Shown: positions 26,964-36,236, counted from the stretch's first letter. The stretch: 64,000 nucleotides of DNA from Leptolyngbya sp. NIES-2104 (GCF_001485215.1 NZ_BBWW01000001.1:4402001-4466000), one strand, 5' to 3'. Notes: generated from the sequence alone by a model not told the origin. Program-made: numbers and translations.

Positions 26964-27103
26964 GAGATTTGAAAGTTCTTTCGCTTCGATTGTCTCCCGC
27001 CCTGAAATGAATTTCGGGCTAACCGACGAAAGTCTACTGAAGTAGACTAAGAGCGAATTTCAGGGCGGGACGTTGCGACAAACGAAGACGGCTCGAACAT
27101 CTC
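26964..27103. repeat. MITE-like nested-hairpin repeat, copy 2 (internally deleted)
   Basis: Left arm CCCGCCCTGAAATGAATTTC (26997-27016) and hairpin AGTCTACT-GA-AGTAGACT (about 27031-27048) match copy 1. The second hairpin and part of the right arm are missing; the right side reads GAATTTCAGGGCGGGAC (27055-27071). Flanking sequences are also inverted (AGAGATTTGA against TCGAACATCTCT). It lies between the AAA+ gene and the cobalamin riboswitch. Confidence 0.7.
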
Positions 27104-27137
27104 TAACTGTCACGTTTCTTAAGAAAGGTTTGTCGAT

Positions 27138-27303
27138 CGAAACGGGTGGCAATCGAGTGTGATATGCTGCATGGGCTAAGGATTGGGGAAGTCCGGTGCG
27201 AATCCGGTACTGTGGCGCAACTGTGATGAGCGGCGATCGTTCGAGTCAGAATGCCAACCTGAGCAAGTCGATGAGATTCTCTGCGATCCACGGAGATGAG
27301 GCG
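27138..27303 (+). promoter_or_regulatory. Cobalamin riboswitch upstream of cobG
   Basis: The conserved core is easily read: GGGGAAGTCCGGTGCGAATC (27185-27204), then CGGTACTGTGGCGCAACTGT (B12-box region, to 27224), then GAGTCAGAATGCCAACCTGA (27243-27262). These are the invariant blocks of the AdoCbl/MeCbl riboswitch family (RF00174). A CTCTG/CGGAG element at about 27279-27295 overlaps the GGAG before the cobG ATG (27309), so control is probably at translation initiation. High cobalamin should switch off the cob operon. Confidence 0.88.
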
Positions 27304-27308
27304 TATTC

Positions 27309-28598
27309 ATGAGTTGGTTGGCGGCATCAAATCCTTGTCCTGGTTTATTCTACGGGACACCTGCACAAGATGGAACTTTGATTCGGATTCGGGTTCCGGG
27401 TGGAATCTTGAATCGAAAACAAGCGATCGCAATTTTAGAACTGAGCGATCGCTGGCAGACTTCAAACATTCAAGTCACCAATCGGGCAAATCTTCAATTC
27501 CGCGCAGTGCGATCGATTCCGACTTCTGAAGCTTATACAATGCTGCAATCGGTCGGACTGGCGGCAAAAGATCCTGAGTTGGATCATTTGCGAAATATAA
27601 TGACAAGCCCGACCGCAGGCATTGATCCAAGCGAATTGATCGATGTGCGATCGATTGTTCAAGCGATCGATGATTACATTCAGAACACACCAGAACTGAT
27701 TGGATTACCTCCAAAGTTTAGTATCGGGATTGATGGCGGCGGCACAGTTGGAATTGGGGCAAGATCTGGATCTCAATGGCAGCATCGATACAATGAAATT
27801 CAGCTTTCGGCAATCAGCCGCGATCGATTCAAGCTCACACTCGGCAGCAATCGACAGTTTTATGAAACGAACGTAGAAACATCTGATTGTTTAGGTGCGA
27901 TCGCAGCTTTATCACACGCTTATTTAGAGTATGTTCAACAGTCGCATAAGAAAAAACCTCGAATGCGCGATTTGTTGAAAGAATGGGGAATTGAAGGCTT
28001 TTTGAATCGGGTTCCTTTTGAATTTAACCCTTCAAATACTTCAATTTCAGAGGCACAATCACAGCATTTAGGAATTCAACCTCAGAAACAATCTGAACGT
28101 TCTTACATTGGAATTGCATTAAAGCTGGGGTGGATGTCGATCGCGCAACTCAAAGGATTGATTCAACTAGCAGAAACTTACGGTTCAGGGGAACTTAGGC
28201 TTACTCCTTGGCAGTCTATTTTGCTTCCCGACATTCCAACCATACAAGCTGCAAAAGTTTTGAGCGAAATCAAAGCATTAGAGCTATCGACTGATCCGAT
28301 TGATTCAGCGATCGTAGCTTGTGCTGGAAAACCAGGATGTGCAGCTTCAGAAACACACACTCAAATTCACGCCCTTGAACTTATGAAGCTTCTAGAACAT
28401 CCCATGAACATTCATATCACAGGTTGTAATAAAGGATGTGCTCAACCGAGTCCCGCAGAGCTTACCTTACTTGGAACGACCATTCAAGGAACTGAAGCTT
28501 ATTCAATCTATGCAGGCGATCGCTTATTAACAGATCAGCCGATTCCAGCTACAGAGATTTCCTCGATCGCACATCTTATTAACACGCGGCATGATTGA
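27309..28598 (+). CDS. cobG: Precorrin-3B synthase
   Basis: 429 residues with the duplicated ferredoxin-like and sirohaem/4Fe-4S modules of nitrite/sulfite reductases. The cluster ligands are CAGKPGCAASETHT and GCNKGCAQPSP near the C-terminus; RIRVPGGILNRKQA lies near the N-terminus. CobG inserts oxygen into precorrin-3A, the step that defines the aerobic route of cobalamin synthesis. It is the first gene behind the riboswitch and overlaps cobH by 8 bp. Confidence 0.9.
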   Translation: MSWLAASNPCPGLFYGTPAQDGTLIRIRVPGGILNRKQAIAILELSDRWQTSNIQVTNRANLQFRAVRSIPTSEAYTMLQSVGLAAKDPELDHLRNIMTSPTAGIDPSELIDVRSIVQAIDDYIQNTPELIGLPPKFSIGIDGGGTVGIGARSGSQWQHRYNEIQLSAISRDRFKLTLGSNRQFYETNVETSDCLGAIAALSHAYLEYVQQSHKKKPRMRDLLKEWGIEGFLNRVPFEFNPSNTSISEAQSQHLGIQPQKQSERSYIGIALKLGWMSIAQLKGLIQLAETYGSGELRLTPWQSILLPDIPTIQAAKVLSEIKALELSTDPIDSAIVACAGKPGCAASETHTQIHALELMKLLEHPMNIHITGCNKGCAQPSPAELTLLGTTIQGTEAYSIYAGDRLLTDQPIPATEISSIAHLINTRHD

Positions 28599-29220
28599 CT
28601 ATATTCGCAACGGCGACGACATCTATCGCAAATCCTTTTCGATCATTCGTGCAGAAGCAAACCTCGATCGCTTACCTGCGGATTTAGCTCATGTCACAGT
28701 GCGCCTCATTCACGCTTGCGGCATGACTGATTTAGCTAACGATATCGAAGCGTCTCCGAATGCCGTTCAAGCAGGAAGACAAGCCCTCGAAAAAGGAACT
28801 TCAATTCTCTGCGATGCTCAAATGGTCGCGAATGGCGTAACTCGAAAACGTTTGCCTGTGGATAATTCGGTCATTTGTACTTTGAATGATCCAACCGTTC
28901 CAGAGCTTGCAAAAACAATCGACAATACCCGATCAGCCGCTGCTCTAGAACTTTGGAAACCGGTGTTAGCCGGATCAGTCGTGGCGATCGGGAATGCTCC
29001 AACTGCATTGTTTCGATTGTTGGAATTGTTAGACGAAGGAGCACCCAAACCTGCAATAATTTTAGGCTTTCCGGTGGGATTTGTCGGAGCCGCAGAATCA
29101 AAAGCAGAATTGGCGGCAAACAGTCGGGGTGTGCCATTCATTACGCTGCATGGGCGACGCGGAGGAAGCGCGATCGCAGCCGCAGCGATTAACGCTTTAG
29201 CAAAACAAGAGGAGATATAA
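28591..29220 (+). CDS. cobH: Precorrin-8X methylmutase
   Basis: 209 residues, standard length for CobH/CbiC. The catalytic His is in VRLIHACGMTD; the CoA-like substrate-binding block VIGNAPTALFRLLE (here AIGNAPTAL) and GFPVGFVGAAESK are invariant in the family. The enzyme moves a methyl group from C-11 to C-12 to give hydrogenobyrinic acid. The start overlaps the end of cobG by 8 bp (ATGATTGA), and cobI follows after 2 bp. Confidence 0.95.
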   Translation: MIDYIRNGDDIYRKSFSIIRAEANLDRLPADLAHVTVRLIHACGMTDLANDIEASPNAVQAGRQALEKGTSILCDAQMVANGVTRKRLPVDNSVICTLNDPTVPELAKTIDNTRSAAALELWKPVLAGSVVAIGNAPTALFRLLELLDEGAPKPAIILGFPVGFVGAAESKAELAANSRGVPFITLHGRRGGSAIAAAAINALAKQEEI

Positions 29221-29222
29221 CG

Positions 29223-29918
29223 ATGACCGGTCGGCTTTATGGAATTGGTATTGGTCCTGGAGATCCTGAACTCCTGACGATGAAAGCGTTTCGCGTTCTG
29301 CGATCGTCGCCCGTAGTGGCTTACCCGATGTCCGATAGTGCGCGAAAATTAGCGCGATCGATTGTGGCGGAATATCTTCGCCCTGAACAAATCGAAGTGC
29401 CAATGTATTTTCCCTTCAAGCTCGAAGAATCCGCACAGCCCTACTATGACAAAGCAGCAGAAACACTCGCAGAACATTTAAATGCTGGCAGAGATGTGGT
29501 TGTACTGTGCGAAGGTGATCCATTCTTTTATGGTTCATTTATGTATTTGTACAATCGATTATCCGATCGATATCCAACTGAAGTGATTCCGGGTGTGTCT
29601 TGTGTGATGGCAAGCCCAGCAATTTTAGGAACACCGTTGACTTATCGAAATGATGTGTTTATGGTTGTCTCTTCGATTCTTCCAGCCGAAGAGTTAGCGG
29701 CTCGATTATCAGTCGCAGATGCAGCAGCGATTATCAAACTTGGTAAGCATTTTAGCAAAGTGGTCGAAGTGCTAAAACAGTTGGGACTATACGATCGAGC
29801 AAAATACATCGAACGCGCCACAATGCCCGGTCAGCGAATTATTCCGATCAGCGAAGTGAATCCCGCTGAAGTGCCTTATTTTGCGATGATTGTAATTCCG
29901 AGTCAGTGGCAACCGTAA
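29223..29918 (+). CDS. cobI: Precorrin-2 C20-methyltransferase
   Basis: 231 residues of the tetrapyrrole methylase fold: GIGIGPGDPELLTMKA at the start (SAM loop), CEGDPFFYGSFMYLY in the middle, and VIPGVSCVMASPA. It adds the C-20 methyl to precorrin-2, committing it to the corrin pathway. GAGGAG lies just upstream of the ATG. The TAA stop overlaps the ATG of the next gene in TAATG. Confidence 0.94.
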   Translation: MTGRLYGIGIGPGDPELLTMKAFRVLRSSPVVAYPMSDSARKLARSIVAEYLRPEQIEVPMYFPFKLEESAQPYYDKAAETLAEHLNAGRDVVVLCEGDPFFYGSFMYLYNRLSDRYPTEVIPGVSCVMASPAILGTPLTYRNDVFMVVSSILPAEELAARLSVADAAAIIKLGKHFSKVVEVLKQLGLYDRAKYIERATMPGQRIIPISEVNPAEVPYFAMIVIPSQWQP

Positions 29919-31294
29919 TGTCGATCGCTGTTGTTGTTTTAGGTCAAGCGAGTGTTCCCGTCGCTCGTCGAATTGTCGATGCTCTACCCAATGCAGTCTT
30001 GTACGGCTTAGAGCATCGAACCACTGGAGTCGATCGTACTTTTACTCAATTCGGTGAAACGGTTCGCGAATTGTTTAGTCGAGGAACTGCGATCGTCGGA
30101 ATTTGTGCTGCGGGAATTTTGATTCGCACCGTTGCACCGTTGCTAAATAACAAATGGAAAGAACCTGCGGTGATTGCGATCGCAGAAGATGGTAGTGCGG
30201 TAGTTCCGTTGCTGGGTGGATTACAGGGCGTAAATGATCTTGCTCGTGAGATTGCTACGGTATTGGAGACTGTTCCAGCAATTACAACGACCGGAGATAT
30301 TCGATTTCGGACTGCATTGTTATTGCCTCCGAATGGTTATCAACTATTAAATCCTGATGATGCTAAGACTTTTTTAGCGGATCTACTCGCAGGTGAAACC
30401 GTCAAAATCGAAGGGTCTGCACCTTGGTTAGAAAATAGTCAGCTACCGATCGCTGAAGATGCCAGATTAACCATCAAAGTCACCGAGCAAGCAATCGAAG
30501 GCGGTTCTGATTGTTTAGTGTACCAAGTGATTTCAACTCAACGATTGGCGATTATTGGAACGGGACCCGGATCAGCAGAATGGATGTCGCCGCAGGTGAG
30601 AGAAGTTTTGCGATCGTCTACAGATTGGATCGGCTATCAAACCTATCTGAACTTAGTTGAACCACTCCGCACAACTCAGCAAATTCATGTGTTTGACAAT
30701 CGTGAAGAATTAGAACGAGCAGCATTGGCGCTAAATTTGGCGGCTGAAGGGCGATCGGTAGTCATGGTGTCTTCCGGTGATCCAGGCATTTATGCGATGG
30801 CGGCGGCGGTATTTGAAGTTCTAGAGCGCGAAAATAAACCGGAATGGAGCGCGATCGACATTCAAGTCTGTCCGGGTATCTCCGCGATGCAAGCGGCGGC
30901 GGCTCAGGTGGGCGCACCTTTGGGACATGATTTCTGTGCGATTTCCCTCTCGGACATTCTCAAACCTTGGGAAACGATCGCCGATCGCATTTGTGCAGCG
31001 GCTCAGGCAGATTTCGCGATCGCCTTTTACAATCCCATTTCCAAAACTCGCACTTGGCAACTAGAAAAAGCAAAACATCTGTTATTGAACTATCGCACTT
31101 CTGATACTCCGATTGTTCTCGCTCGAAATCTCGGTAGACCTGGACAGCAAACCCAGGTGAAACGATTGGGAGATTTGTCGATCGAGGATGCTGATATGAG
31201 AACCGTGATCTTGATTGGCTCGAGTAAAACGCGATCGATTCCACGCTCAGATGGCGGCGTCTGGGTCTATACGCCTCGTCGGTATGATAGTTAA
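29918..31294 (+). CDS. cobJ: CbiG-like/CobJ fusion: precorrin-3B C17-methyltransferase
   Basis: 458 residues from the ATG at 29918, which overlaps the cobI stop. Residues 1-200 resemble the N-terminal and middle CbiG regions (GICAAGILIRTVAPLL, then VPLLGGLQGVNDLAREIA). Residues about 210-458 are a complete CobJ/CbiH methylase (IIGTGPGSAEWMSPQ, VVMVSSGDPGIYAMA, VCPGISAMQAAAAQVGAPLG). CobJ methylates C-17 with ring contraction. CbiG normally opens the delta-lactone in the anaerobic route, so its fusion here with cobG present is noteworthy, though fusions like this are known in cyanobacteria. The stop shares TTAA with the convergent Uma2 gene. Confidence 0.92.
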   Translation: MSIAVVVLGQASVPVARRIVDALPNAVLYGLEHRTTGVDRTFTQFGETVRELFSRGTAIVGICAAGILIRTVAPLLNNKWKEPAVIAIAEDGSAVVPLLGGLQGVNDLAREIATVLETVPAITTTGDIRFRTALLLPPNGYQLLNPDDAKTFLADLLAGETVKIEGSAPWLENSQLPIAEDARLTIKVTEQAIEGGSDCLVYQVISTQRLAIIGTGPGSAEWMSPQVREVLRSSTDWIGYQTYLNLVEPLRTTQQIHVFDNREELERAALALNLAAEGRSVVMVSSGDPGIYAMAAAVFEVLERENKPEWSAIDIQVCPGISAMQAAAAQVGAPLGHDFCAISLSDILKPWETIADRICAAAQADFAIAFYNPISKTRTWQLEKAKHLLLNYRTSDTPIVLARNLGRPGQQTQVKRLGDLSIEDADMRTVILIGSSKTRSIPRSDGGVWVYTPRRYDS

Positions 31295-31914
31295 TCTGCC
31301 ATTGCAAAGATTTGAGCCGCAGTGAGTTCTAGCTCCGTCAGAATCGAGGACACAATGCGATCGTTCTCTCGAAACAGTTGCGATTGATATTCTCCATTGA
31401 TCAATCGATTCAGTGTAATGGTCGGTTGCTTGGGCTTGCCGATATAGCGGATGCCACCAAACGCCCCATAATCCACGATCCAATACTCTGAAATGCCCAA
31501 CGCTTCATATTCTAGGAACTTTGTATCGTAGTCATCTGCCCAGTTCGTACTTACCACTTTAATCACTAAGGGTGGAGGAATATAGGCAGCAGCAGACATC
31601 GAACTTTGTCGCATTCGTTCCCATTCCGATGTCGCAAATACAACGATATCCGCTTTCCGACTTTCTTCACGTCCTGTCGTTGGATTGTTGCCTAATCGAA
31701 TCTGCTTTGACTGACGTGGAACATAGGGGCAATCTTGCGCCACACAATGATGATCTAGAAAAGCACAGAGTCGCTGAATCAGATCTTCGTGTTTGGCATT
31801 GGGTTCAGTGATTGGCATCGGCATCCCATCTCGCAGCTCGAAGCTTCTGCCTGTTCCGTCATCCCAAGCAAGAAACGCTTCAAATGTCAGTGGCTCAGCT
31901 ACAGTAGCAAACAT
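31291..31914 (-). CDS. Uma2-family protein
   Basis: 207 residues from the Met at 31914, 8 bp after the upstream SGNH gene; a Met at 31938 would overlap that gene. The frame continues upstream to 32022 but those residues are antisense-like. Core motifs: LTFEAFLAWDDG, RKADIVVF, VIKVVSTNW, ISEYWIVDYGAFGG and YIGKPKQPT. The variant VIKVVS (usually VVEVVS) loses the central Glu of the PD-(D/E)XK site, so it may be inactive. It is a close paralogue of the Uma2 genes at 19350 and 59249. Confidence 0.85.
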   Translation of the reverse strand: MFATVAEPLTFEAFLAWDDGTGRSFELRDGMPMPITEPNAKHEDLIQRLCAFLDHHCVAQDCPYVPRQSKQIRLGNNPTTGREESRKADIVVFATSEWERMRQSSMSAAAYIPPPLVIKVVSTNWADDYDTKFLEYEALGISEYWIVDYGAFGGIRYIGKPKQPTITLNRLINGEYQSQLFRENDRIVSSILTELELTAAQIFAMAD

Positions 31915-31921
31915 TACTTCT

Positions 31922-33307
31922 TTACGATGGTGGGACATTACCCCCAGTATACGGTTTTGGCTGAACATGCAGCCTTGGCACGATCGCATCATACAACCGA
32001 TTCGCGATCGCACTGTTCGCACTGTCTGTTAAATGAATCGCATCCTGAAACACTTCGCCCTGAGCCGTATTCACGGTTTCGGTTAAATTCAGCGTTGCCG
32101 TATTGGGCGTTTCGCGTTTGACTTGTTCGATCGCGCTCTGAAGTTTCGTATAGCCCGTTTTAATCTGCTCTGGGTAACGTGCTCCTAACTGATCGAGAAT
32201 TTCCTTTTCACGTCCCGCAGGTTTGGCAGCACGTGAAGACACTTCAGGCTGAAGCGCAATGAACAACGGAATCTTAGAAGCGGAGACAAGCCGGGAAACT
32301 TGCTGAAGATTTTGCCGATAGCGGGTTGTCCGTTGATCTAGCTCTTTTGTATCCGTCGTTAACCGATCTTGCACTGGAGCTTCAGTGGGTGGAATTAATT
32401 GCTTGAGTGCAGTTTGGGGACGAAATACCCAGTACTGAACGCTTTTAACAAGATAGAACTGATGGAAAAAGTTGTCTAAATGATTGCCCCAGCTTGCTAT
32501 CAAATGCCGCGGTGCACTTGCCATCAACGATTCGACTTCTGGAACATCAACACCTTCGTTGGCACTTGGCAACAAGAGATCAGAATAGCCATTCATCAGC
32601 ACGATCGCATCTGGCTTGTAAGGCAACACTTCAAACGCTAATTGCGCTAATTCATTGCCAGACGCATATCCAGGAACTGCGGCATTAATCACTCGATAGC
32701 GCGTTTCTCGAATCCGGGGAGGAAGTTTCAGCGCTTTTTCTAACTCATCCGCAAAATAAGGCAGCGTATCTGGTCGGAACTTATTCGGAGCAGATTTTTG
32801 AGCCGCGACTTGTTGATTTAGACGAGTTTCAAGCTGAGCCGCGATCGTACTTTGATTGTTAGAACTCAGTTGCCCGAATGCCGCTGATCCACCCAGTAGA
32901 AAAATTCGTACCTCATCTCTGGGTTTATCCAAGCTGACCGCTTGATCGGCTCGAAATCCTTGTTCATTGATTTTCCAGGCGGGATTTTGTTGATTGCCCA
33001 TCAGCCGATAACCCAACATCGGGCTACGTTTGACCGTTAGTTGTCCGTGATCTGGCAATCCGGCAAACGGTCGTCCTTGCTGATCGAGAAACTTCAAACG
33101 ATAAGCGGTGATATTTAGGGGTTCACCTCTAAACGCATCTAATTCTGCGGTTTTGCCTGCTGCGCCCACAGCTAAACGGGCAAACAGTTCCAATCCAAGC
33201 AAAACCAGCGGAATCGAGAGAAAGATCCACCGTTTCGGCAATGCCTTTTTCTTCTGATATAGCGAACGACTAGACCAGGAAGACTTTCGGCTAGACCTAA
33301 AAAACAT
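31922..33307 (-). CDS. Membrane-anchored SGNH/GDSL hydrolase
   Basis: 461 residues. A basic start (SSRKSSWSSRSLYQKKK) leads into one transmembrane helix (WIFLSIPLVLLGLELFARLA), so the enzyme should face the periplasm. Block I is FLLGGSAAFGQ (nucleophile Ser), an Asn block is VLMNGYSDLL, and block V is DAIHLTDSAN (Asp, His). This set fits SGNH esterases; many act on acetylated polysaccharides. Downstream lies a Uma2 gene on the same strand. Substrate unknown. Confidence 0.82.
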   Translation of the reverse strand: MFFRSSRKSSWSSRSLYQKKKALPKRWIFLSIPLVLLGLELFARLAVGAAGKTAELDAFRGEPLNITAYRLKFLDQQGRPFAGLPDHGQLTVKRSPMLGYRLMGNQQNPAWKINEQGFRADQAVSLDKPRDEVRIFLLGGSAAFGQLSSNNQSTIAAQLETRLNQQVAAQKSAPNKFRPDTLPYFADELEKALKLPPRIRETRYRVINAAVPGYASGNELAQLAFEVLPYKPDAIVLMNGYSDLLLPSANEGVDVPEVESLMASAPRHLIASWGNHLDNFFHQFYLVKSVQYWVFRPQTALKQLIPPTEAPVQDRLTTDTKELDQRTTRYRQNLQQVSRLVSASKIPLFIALQPEVSSRAAKPAGREKEILDQLGARYPEQIKTGYTKLQSAIEQVKRETPNTATLNLTETVNTAQGEVFQDAIHLTDSANSAIANRLYDAIVPRLHVQPKPYTGGNVPPS

Positions 33308-33595
33308 TCACACTTTCCTCTTTTACGATCGCAGTTCGGGTAACGCAGAATCCGTACTAAACCTGGTAGATGAAATTGATCGAACCGTTAGACATTCAAG
33401 TTTGCTCGATCGCACCTGACGATTTTTCAACAGTTGCAGACGGAATTTGAGTCCGCAAGGTCTTAAGATATTGGTTTCAAATCTTACTACCATACCGTAC
33501 AACGAAACCGTTTTTTCTGACATTTCTCAACATTTGAATCCGATTTGCCATCGCCAGATTCAATCACAAAGCGGGAATTCTGACGGAGAAAACAG

Positions 33596-34831
33596 ATGAT
33601 TTTTTCCGTTATGAATAAGTTGTCGCTTGAGCAATGTTACGCGCTGTTAGACGTGCATCCGGGAACTTCGATCGCAGAACTCGATGCAGCGTACTCGAAA
33701 AAAGTGATGGAGAAAATTCAGCAAGGCGCAAAGCAGGAAAAAGTCTTGCTCAAAGCAGCTTACGATCGCATTCGAGCAGATCTTTATCAATCAACTGAGG
33801 AACTTCCGCTAGTTCAACAGGTGACAGACTTGCTTCAACACCTCAGTCCAGAGCCATTTCACGTTAAATTTCAAGCAAATACGCTGCAATTGTTTTTCAA
33901 AACGAATTCAACAGCGGACTATGCAGATTTTATTTATGAAAATCTGAGTGAATTAAAATTGCCTGAAACTAAAACGATCGTGATTTACGGAATGCGATCG
34001 ACAAAAGCGGTCAACTGGAAAAAACAATTCCAGCTTGATGCAATTTCTAAGGACGATTTGAATCCTTATTCTTTCAAGAATCGCTATATTTTGCTTCTGG
34101 CATTTCCGATCGCGATGTGTAGCTCAGTTCTGTTTCAATCGCTTGGCTTTACGAGAATTTTGCTGCTTCCGTTGCAGATTTGGGTGCATGAAGTCGGTCA
34201 TGCAGTCGTCGCTTGGTTTTCAGGACGAAGAGCAATTCCGCTTCCCTTTGGTTGGACGAATGTGGCATTAGAGCGATCGCTGTTTGTTTATTTTGGCATT
34301 CTCTTTTTACTCGGTTTATCGTTCCGCGCGGGTTGGAAAGAGAAAAAGCGATCGACGATCATTTTCGCGATCGTTTGTGCAATTCTTCAGTTTGTGATGA
34401 CCTGGATACAGTCGGCTGATCACTTTGAAATGTGGCTATCTTTTGGCGGAATTGGCGGCGAATTCTATCTCAGTGCGTTAATGATTGCCGGGTTTTATTT
34501 TCAACTTCCGAACTATTGGAGATGGGATTTCTGGAGATATCCGTTTATCGTTGTCGGTGCGAATACGTTTTGGGCAGCATTTTCACGCTGGCAACAGATT
34601 AAGAAAGGGACAGAATCGATTCCTTGGGGGTCGCTTTTATTTGGAAATGGGGACGCTGGCGGTGATATGAATCAACTCAGTCAAGTGTATGACTGGAGCG
34701 ATCAGAGAATTATTGCAACTTACAACACACTTGGTAACGTCTGTTTTATCCTCTTGCTCAGTCTCTACATTTTCTTTGTGGTTAAACATCGGCGTTGGAT
34801 ACTTGATCGCATTAGCAGCAAACCCTTCTAA
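33596..34831 (+). CDS. Membrane protein with J-like N-terminal domain and HEVGH metalloprotease-like motif
   Basis: 411 residues, with GGAG 8 bases before the ATG. Residues 8-62 (LEQCYALLDVHPGTSIAELD, then a helix ending LKAAYDRIRA) look like a J domain without the HPD tripeptide. After a 100-residue soluble region come at least six transmembrane segments. HEVGHA at residues 198-203 lies inside a membrane-proximal helix (LQIWVHEVGHAVVAWFSG), as in site-2-type or other integral zinc proteases. A third ligand is not obvious. The next gene encodes an HTH-GrpE-like protein 27 bp downstream. Function unknown; a protease or inactive relative. Confidence 0.72.
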   Translation: MIFSVMNKLSLEQCYALLDVHPGTSIAELDAAYSKKVMEKIQQGAKQEKVLLKAAYDRIRADLYQSTEELPLVQQVTDLLQHLSPEPFHVKFQANTLQLFFKTNSTADYADFIYENLSELKLPETKTIVIYGMRSTKAVNWKKQFQLDAISKDDLNPYSFKNRYILLLAFPIAMCSSVLFQSLGFTRILLLPLQIWVHEVGHAVVAWFSGRRAIPLPFGWTNVALERSLFVYFGILFLLGLSFRAGWKEKKRSTIIFAIVCAILQFVMTWIQSADHFEMWLSFGGIGGEFYLSALMIAGFYFQLPNYWRWDFWRYPFIVVGANTFWAAFSRWQQIKKGTESIPWGSLLFGNGDAGGDMNQLSQVYDWSDQRIIATYNTLGNVCFILLLSLYIFFVVKHRRWILDRISSKPF

Positions 34832-34858
34832 TAGAGTTGAACTCAACAAGTACGATTT

Positions 34859-35452
34859 ATGCCAGATTACACGCCGCAGATTCGGGAATTCATGCGATCG
34901 CACAATCTCAAAACGTTCCGAGAACTCCGAGATCGCACTGGCATTTCTGAAAAACAACTCCTCAAACTGCGCCGTGGAGAACTTCAACAACTCCGCTTAG
35001 AAACACTCTCTCAATTTGCAGCAGGTTTAGAAATTTCACTCGCTGATCTACTTGCACTGTTCGACCTGATGCCAGCCATTCAGAAAGAATACGATCGACT
35101 ACAAACCCAACTATCCGAACAACGCGACACACTGTTGCAAGAGTTCCAACAATCGAGCTTACAAACCTTAGAACCGTGGTTGATTCAATGGTCTGCGGCG
35201 GCGTATGCAGCTCAACAAAATCCGCAAGCTCCAGCCGTGAAACTATTACCGTTAGTGCGTCCGATCGAGCAACTACTACAACAATGGGGAATCGAACAAA
35301 CTGCGATCGTCGGTTCTGAAATTTCTTACGATCCACAGCAGCATCAATTAATGGGCGGAACAGCGGCACCGGGCGATTTAGTGCGAGTTCGGTATGCGGG
35401 CTATCGACAATACGATCGACTGTTGTATCGTGCCAAAGTTAGCCCAATTTAG
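34859..35452 (+). CDS. HTH (XRE-like) protein with GrpE-like C-terminal domain
   Basis: 197 residues. Residues 5-65 form a helix-turn-helix (LRDRTGISEKQLLKLRRGEL). A coiled-coil region follows (IQKEYDRLQTQLSEQRDTLL), then a GrpE-like beta domain: YDPQQHQLMGGTAAPGDLVR continuing VRYAGYRQYDRLLYRAKV, parallel to the F-P-x-x-H, PG and GY-x-x-x-DR-x-LR pattern of GrpE. Real GrpE has no HTH. It could be a nucleotide-exchange factor or a regulator that uses the fold. It lies 27 bp after the J-like membrane protein, probably co-transcribed. Confidence 0.75.
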   Translation: MPDYTPQIREFMRSHNLKTFRELRDRTGISEKQLLKLRRGELQQLRLETLSQFAAGLEISLADLLALFDLMPAIQKEYDRLQTQLSEQRDTLLQEFQQSSLQTLEPWLIQWSAAAYAAQQNPQAPAVKLLPLVRPIEQLLQQWGIEQTAIVGSEISYDPQQHQLMGGTAAPGDLVRVRYAGYRQYDRLLYRAKVSPI

Positions 35453-35516
35453 TAGTGCAAAAATACTAAACGTAGAATATAATTATTTTCTAACGGCAAT
35501 TAGGAGTCTTAGTCTG

Positions 35517-36122
35517 ATGATTCTCCAAACCGAAACTAAGCGCAAATACACTCCGGAAGAATATTTAGAAGCTGAGGTGCAATCCGATGAGCGCCATGAA
35601 TACAACGATGGTGAGATTCTTTTAATGACAGGCGGACTTCCCAATCACAACAAAATCGCAGGCAATCTTCACACCGTGCTAAACGTTGCTTTGAAACGCG
35701 AACCATACGGCATCTTTGTAGCAGATCAGCGCCTATGGATTCCTAACAAGCGAATTTATACTTACCCAGATGTAATGGTGATGACGGAACCGCCTCAATG
35801 TCAAGAAGGTCGTAGAGATACTTTGATAGATCCATTGCTGATTGCAGAAGTATTGTCAAAATCTACTCGTGACTATGACAAAGCTGGTAAATTCAGCGCT
35901 TATCGCACAATCTCAGCATTTCAAGAGTATTTATTGATTGATCAATACTCAATTCATGTTGAACATTACACAAAGGATGGGAATCGCTGGATTCTAGTTG
36001 ATTATGAAGATGAGAATTTAGAGATCTCACTTTCATCTGTACCTTGTCAGATTTTGATTTCTGACCTTTACAACAAAGTCGATTTCTCTGAACAGCAGAA
36101 CGAGGAAAGCGATCGCACTTAA
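35517..36122 (+). CDS. Uma2-family protein (divergent type)
   Basis: 201 residues from the ATG at 35517, which has AGGAG about 10 bases upstream; the frame extends back to 35394 but that part overlaps the GrpE-like gene. Motifs: KRKYTPEEYLEAEVQSDERH, YNDGEILLMTGG, TYPDVMVM (Asp), LLIAEVLSKST (Glu) and FQEYLLIDQ. This is the HxxxNGEIxxM subtype of Uma2, different from the three other copies in the window. Catalytic Asp and Glu are kept. Confidence 0.88.
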   Translation: MILQTETKRKYTPEEYLEAEVQSDERHEYNDGEILLMTGGLPNHNKIAGNLHTVLNVALKREPYGIFVADQRLWIPNKRIYTYPDVMVMTEPPQCQEGRRDTLIDPLLIAEVLSKSTRDYDKAGKFSAYRTISAFQEYLLIDQYSIHVEHYTKDGNRWILVDYEDENLEISLSSVPCQILISDLYNKVDFSEQQNEESDRT

Positions 36123-36236
36123 AACGCTCTAGAGGTAGAATTCGCGATTTCTCCGTTCCCACCTTTGACTGATGCCACTCTTGTCTAAATTTGGTGAACT
36201 AGCAAGAGAAACCCAATAAGGTAGAGAGTGATTGTC

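Noticed and set aside
31915-32022. Upstream extension of the Uma2 frame
   Set aside because: It would overlap the SGNH hydrolase coding end by about 100 bp, and its residues do not resemble Uma2 N-termini.
33323-33523. 66-residue minus-strand frame upstream of the SGNH hydrolase gene
   Set aside because: No start signal or family features. I treat the 288-bp region 33308-33595 as intergenic with nothing further recognisable in it.
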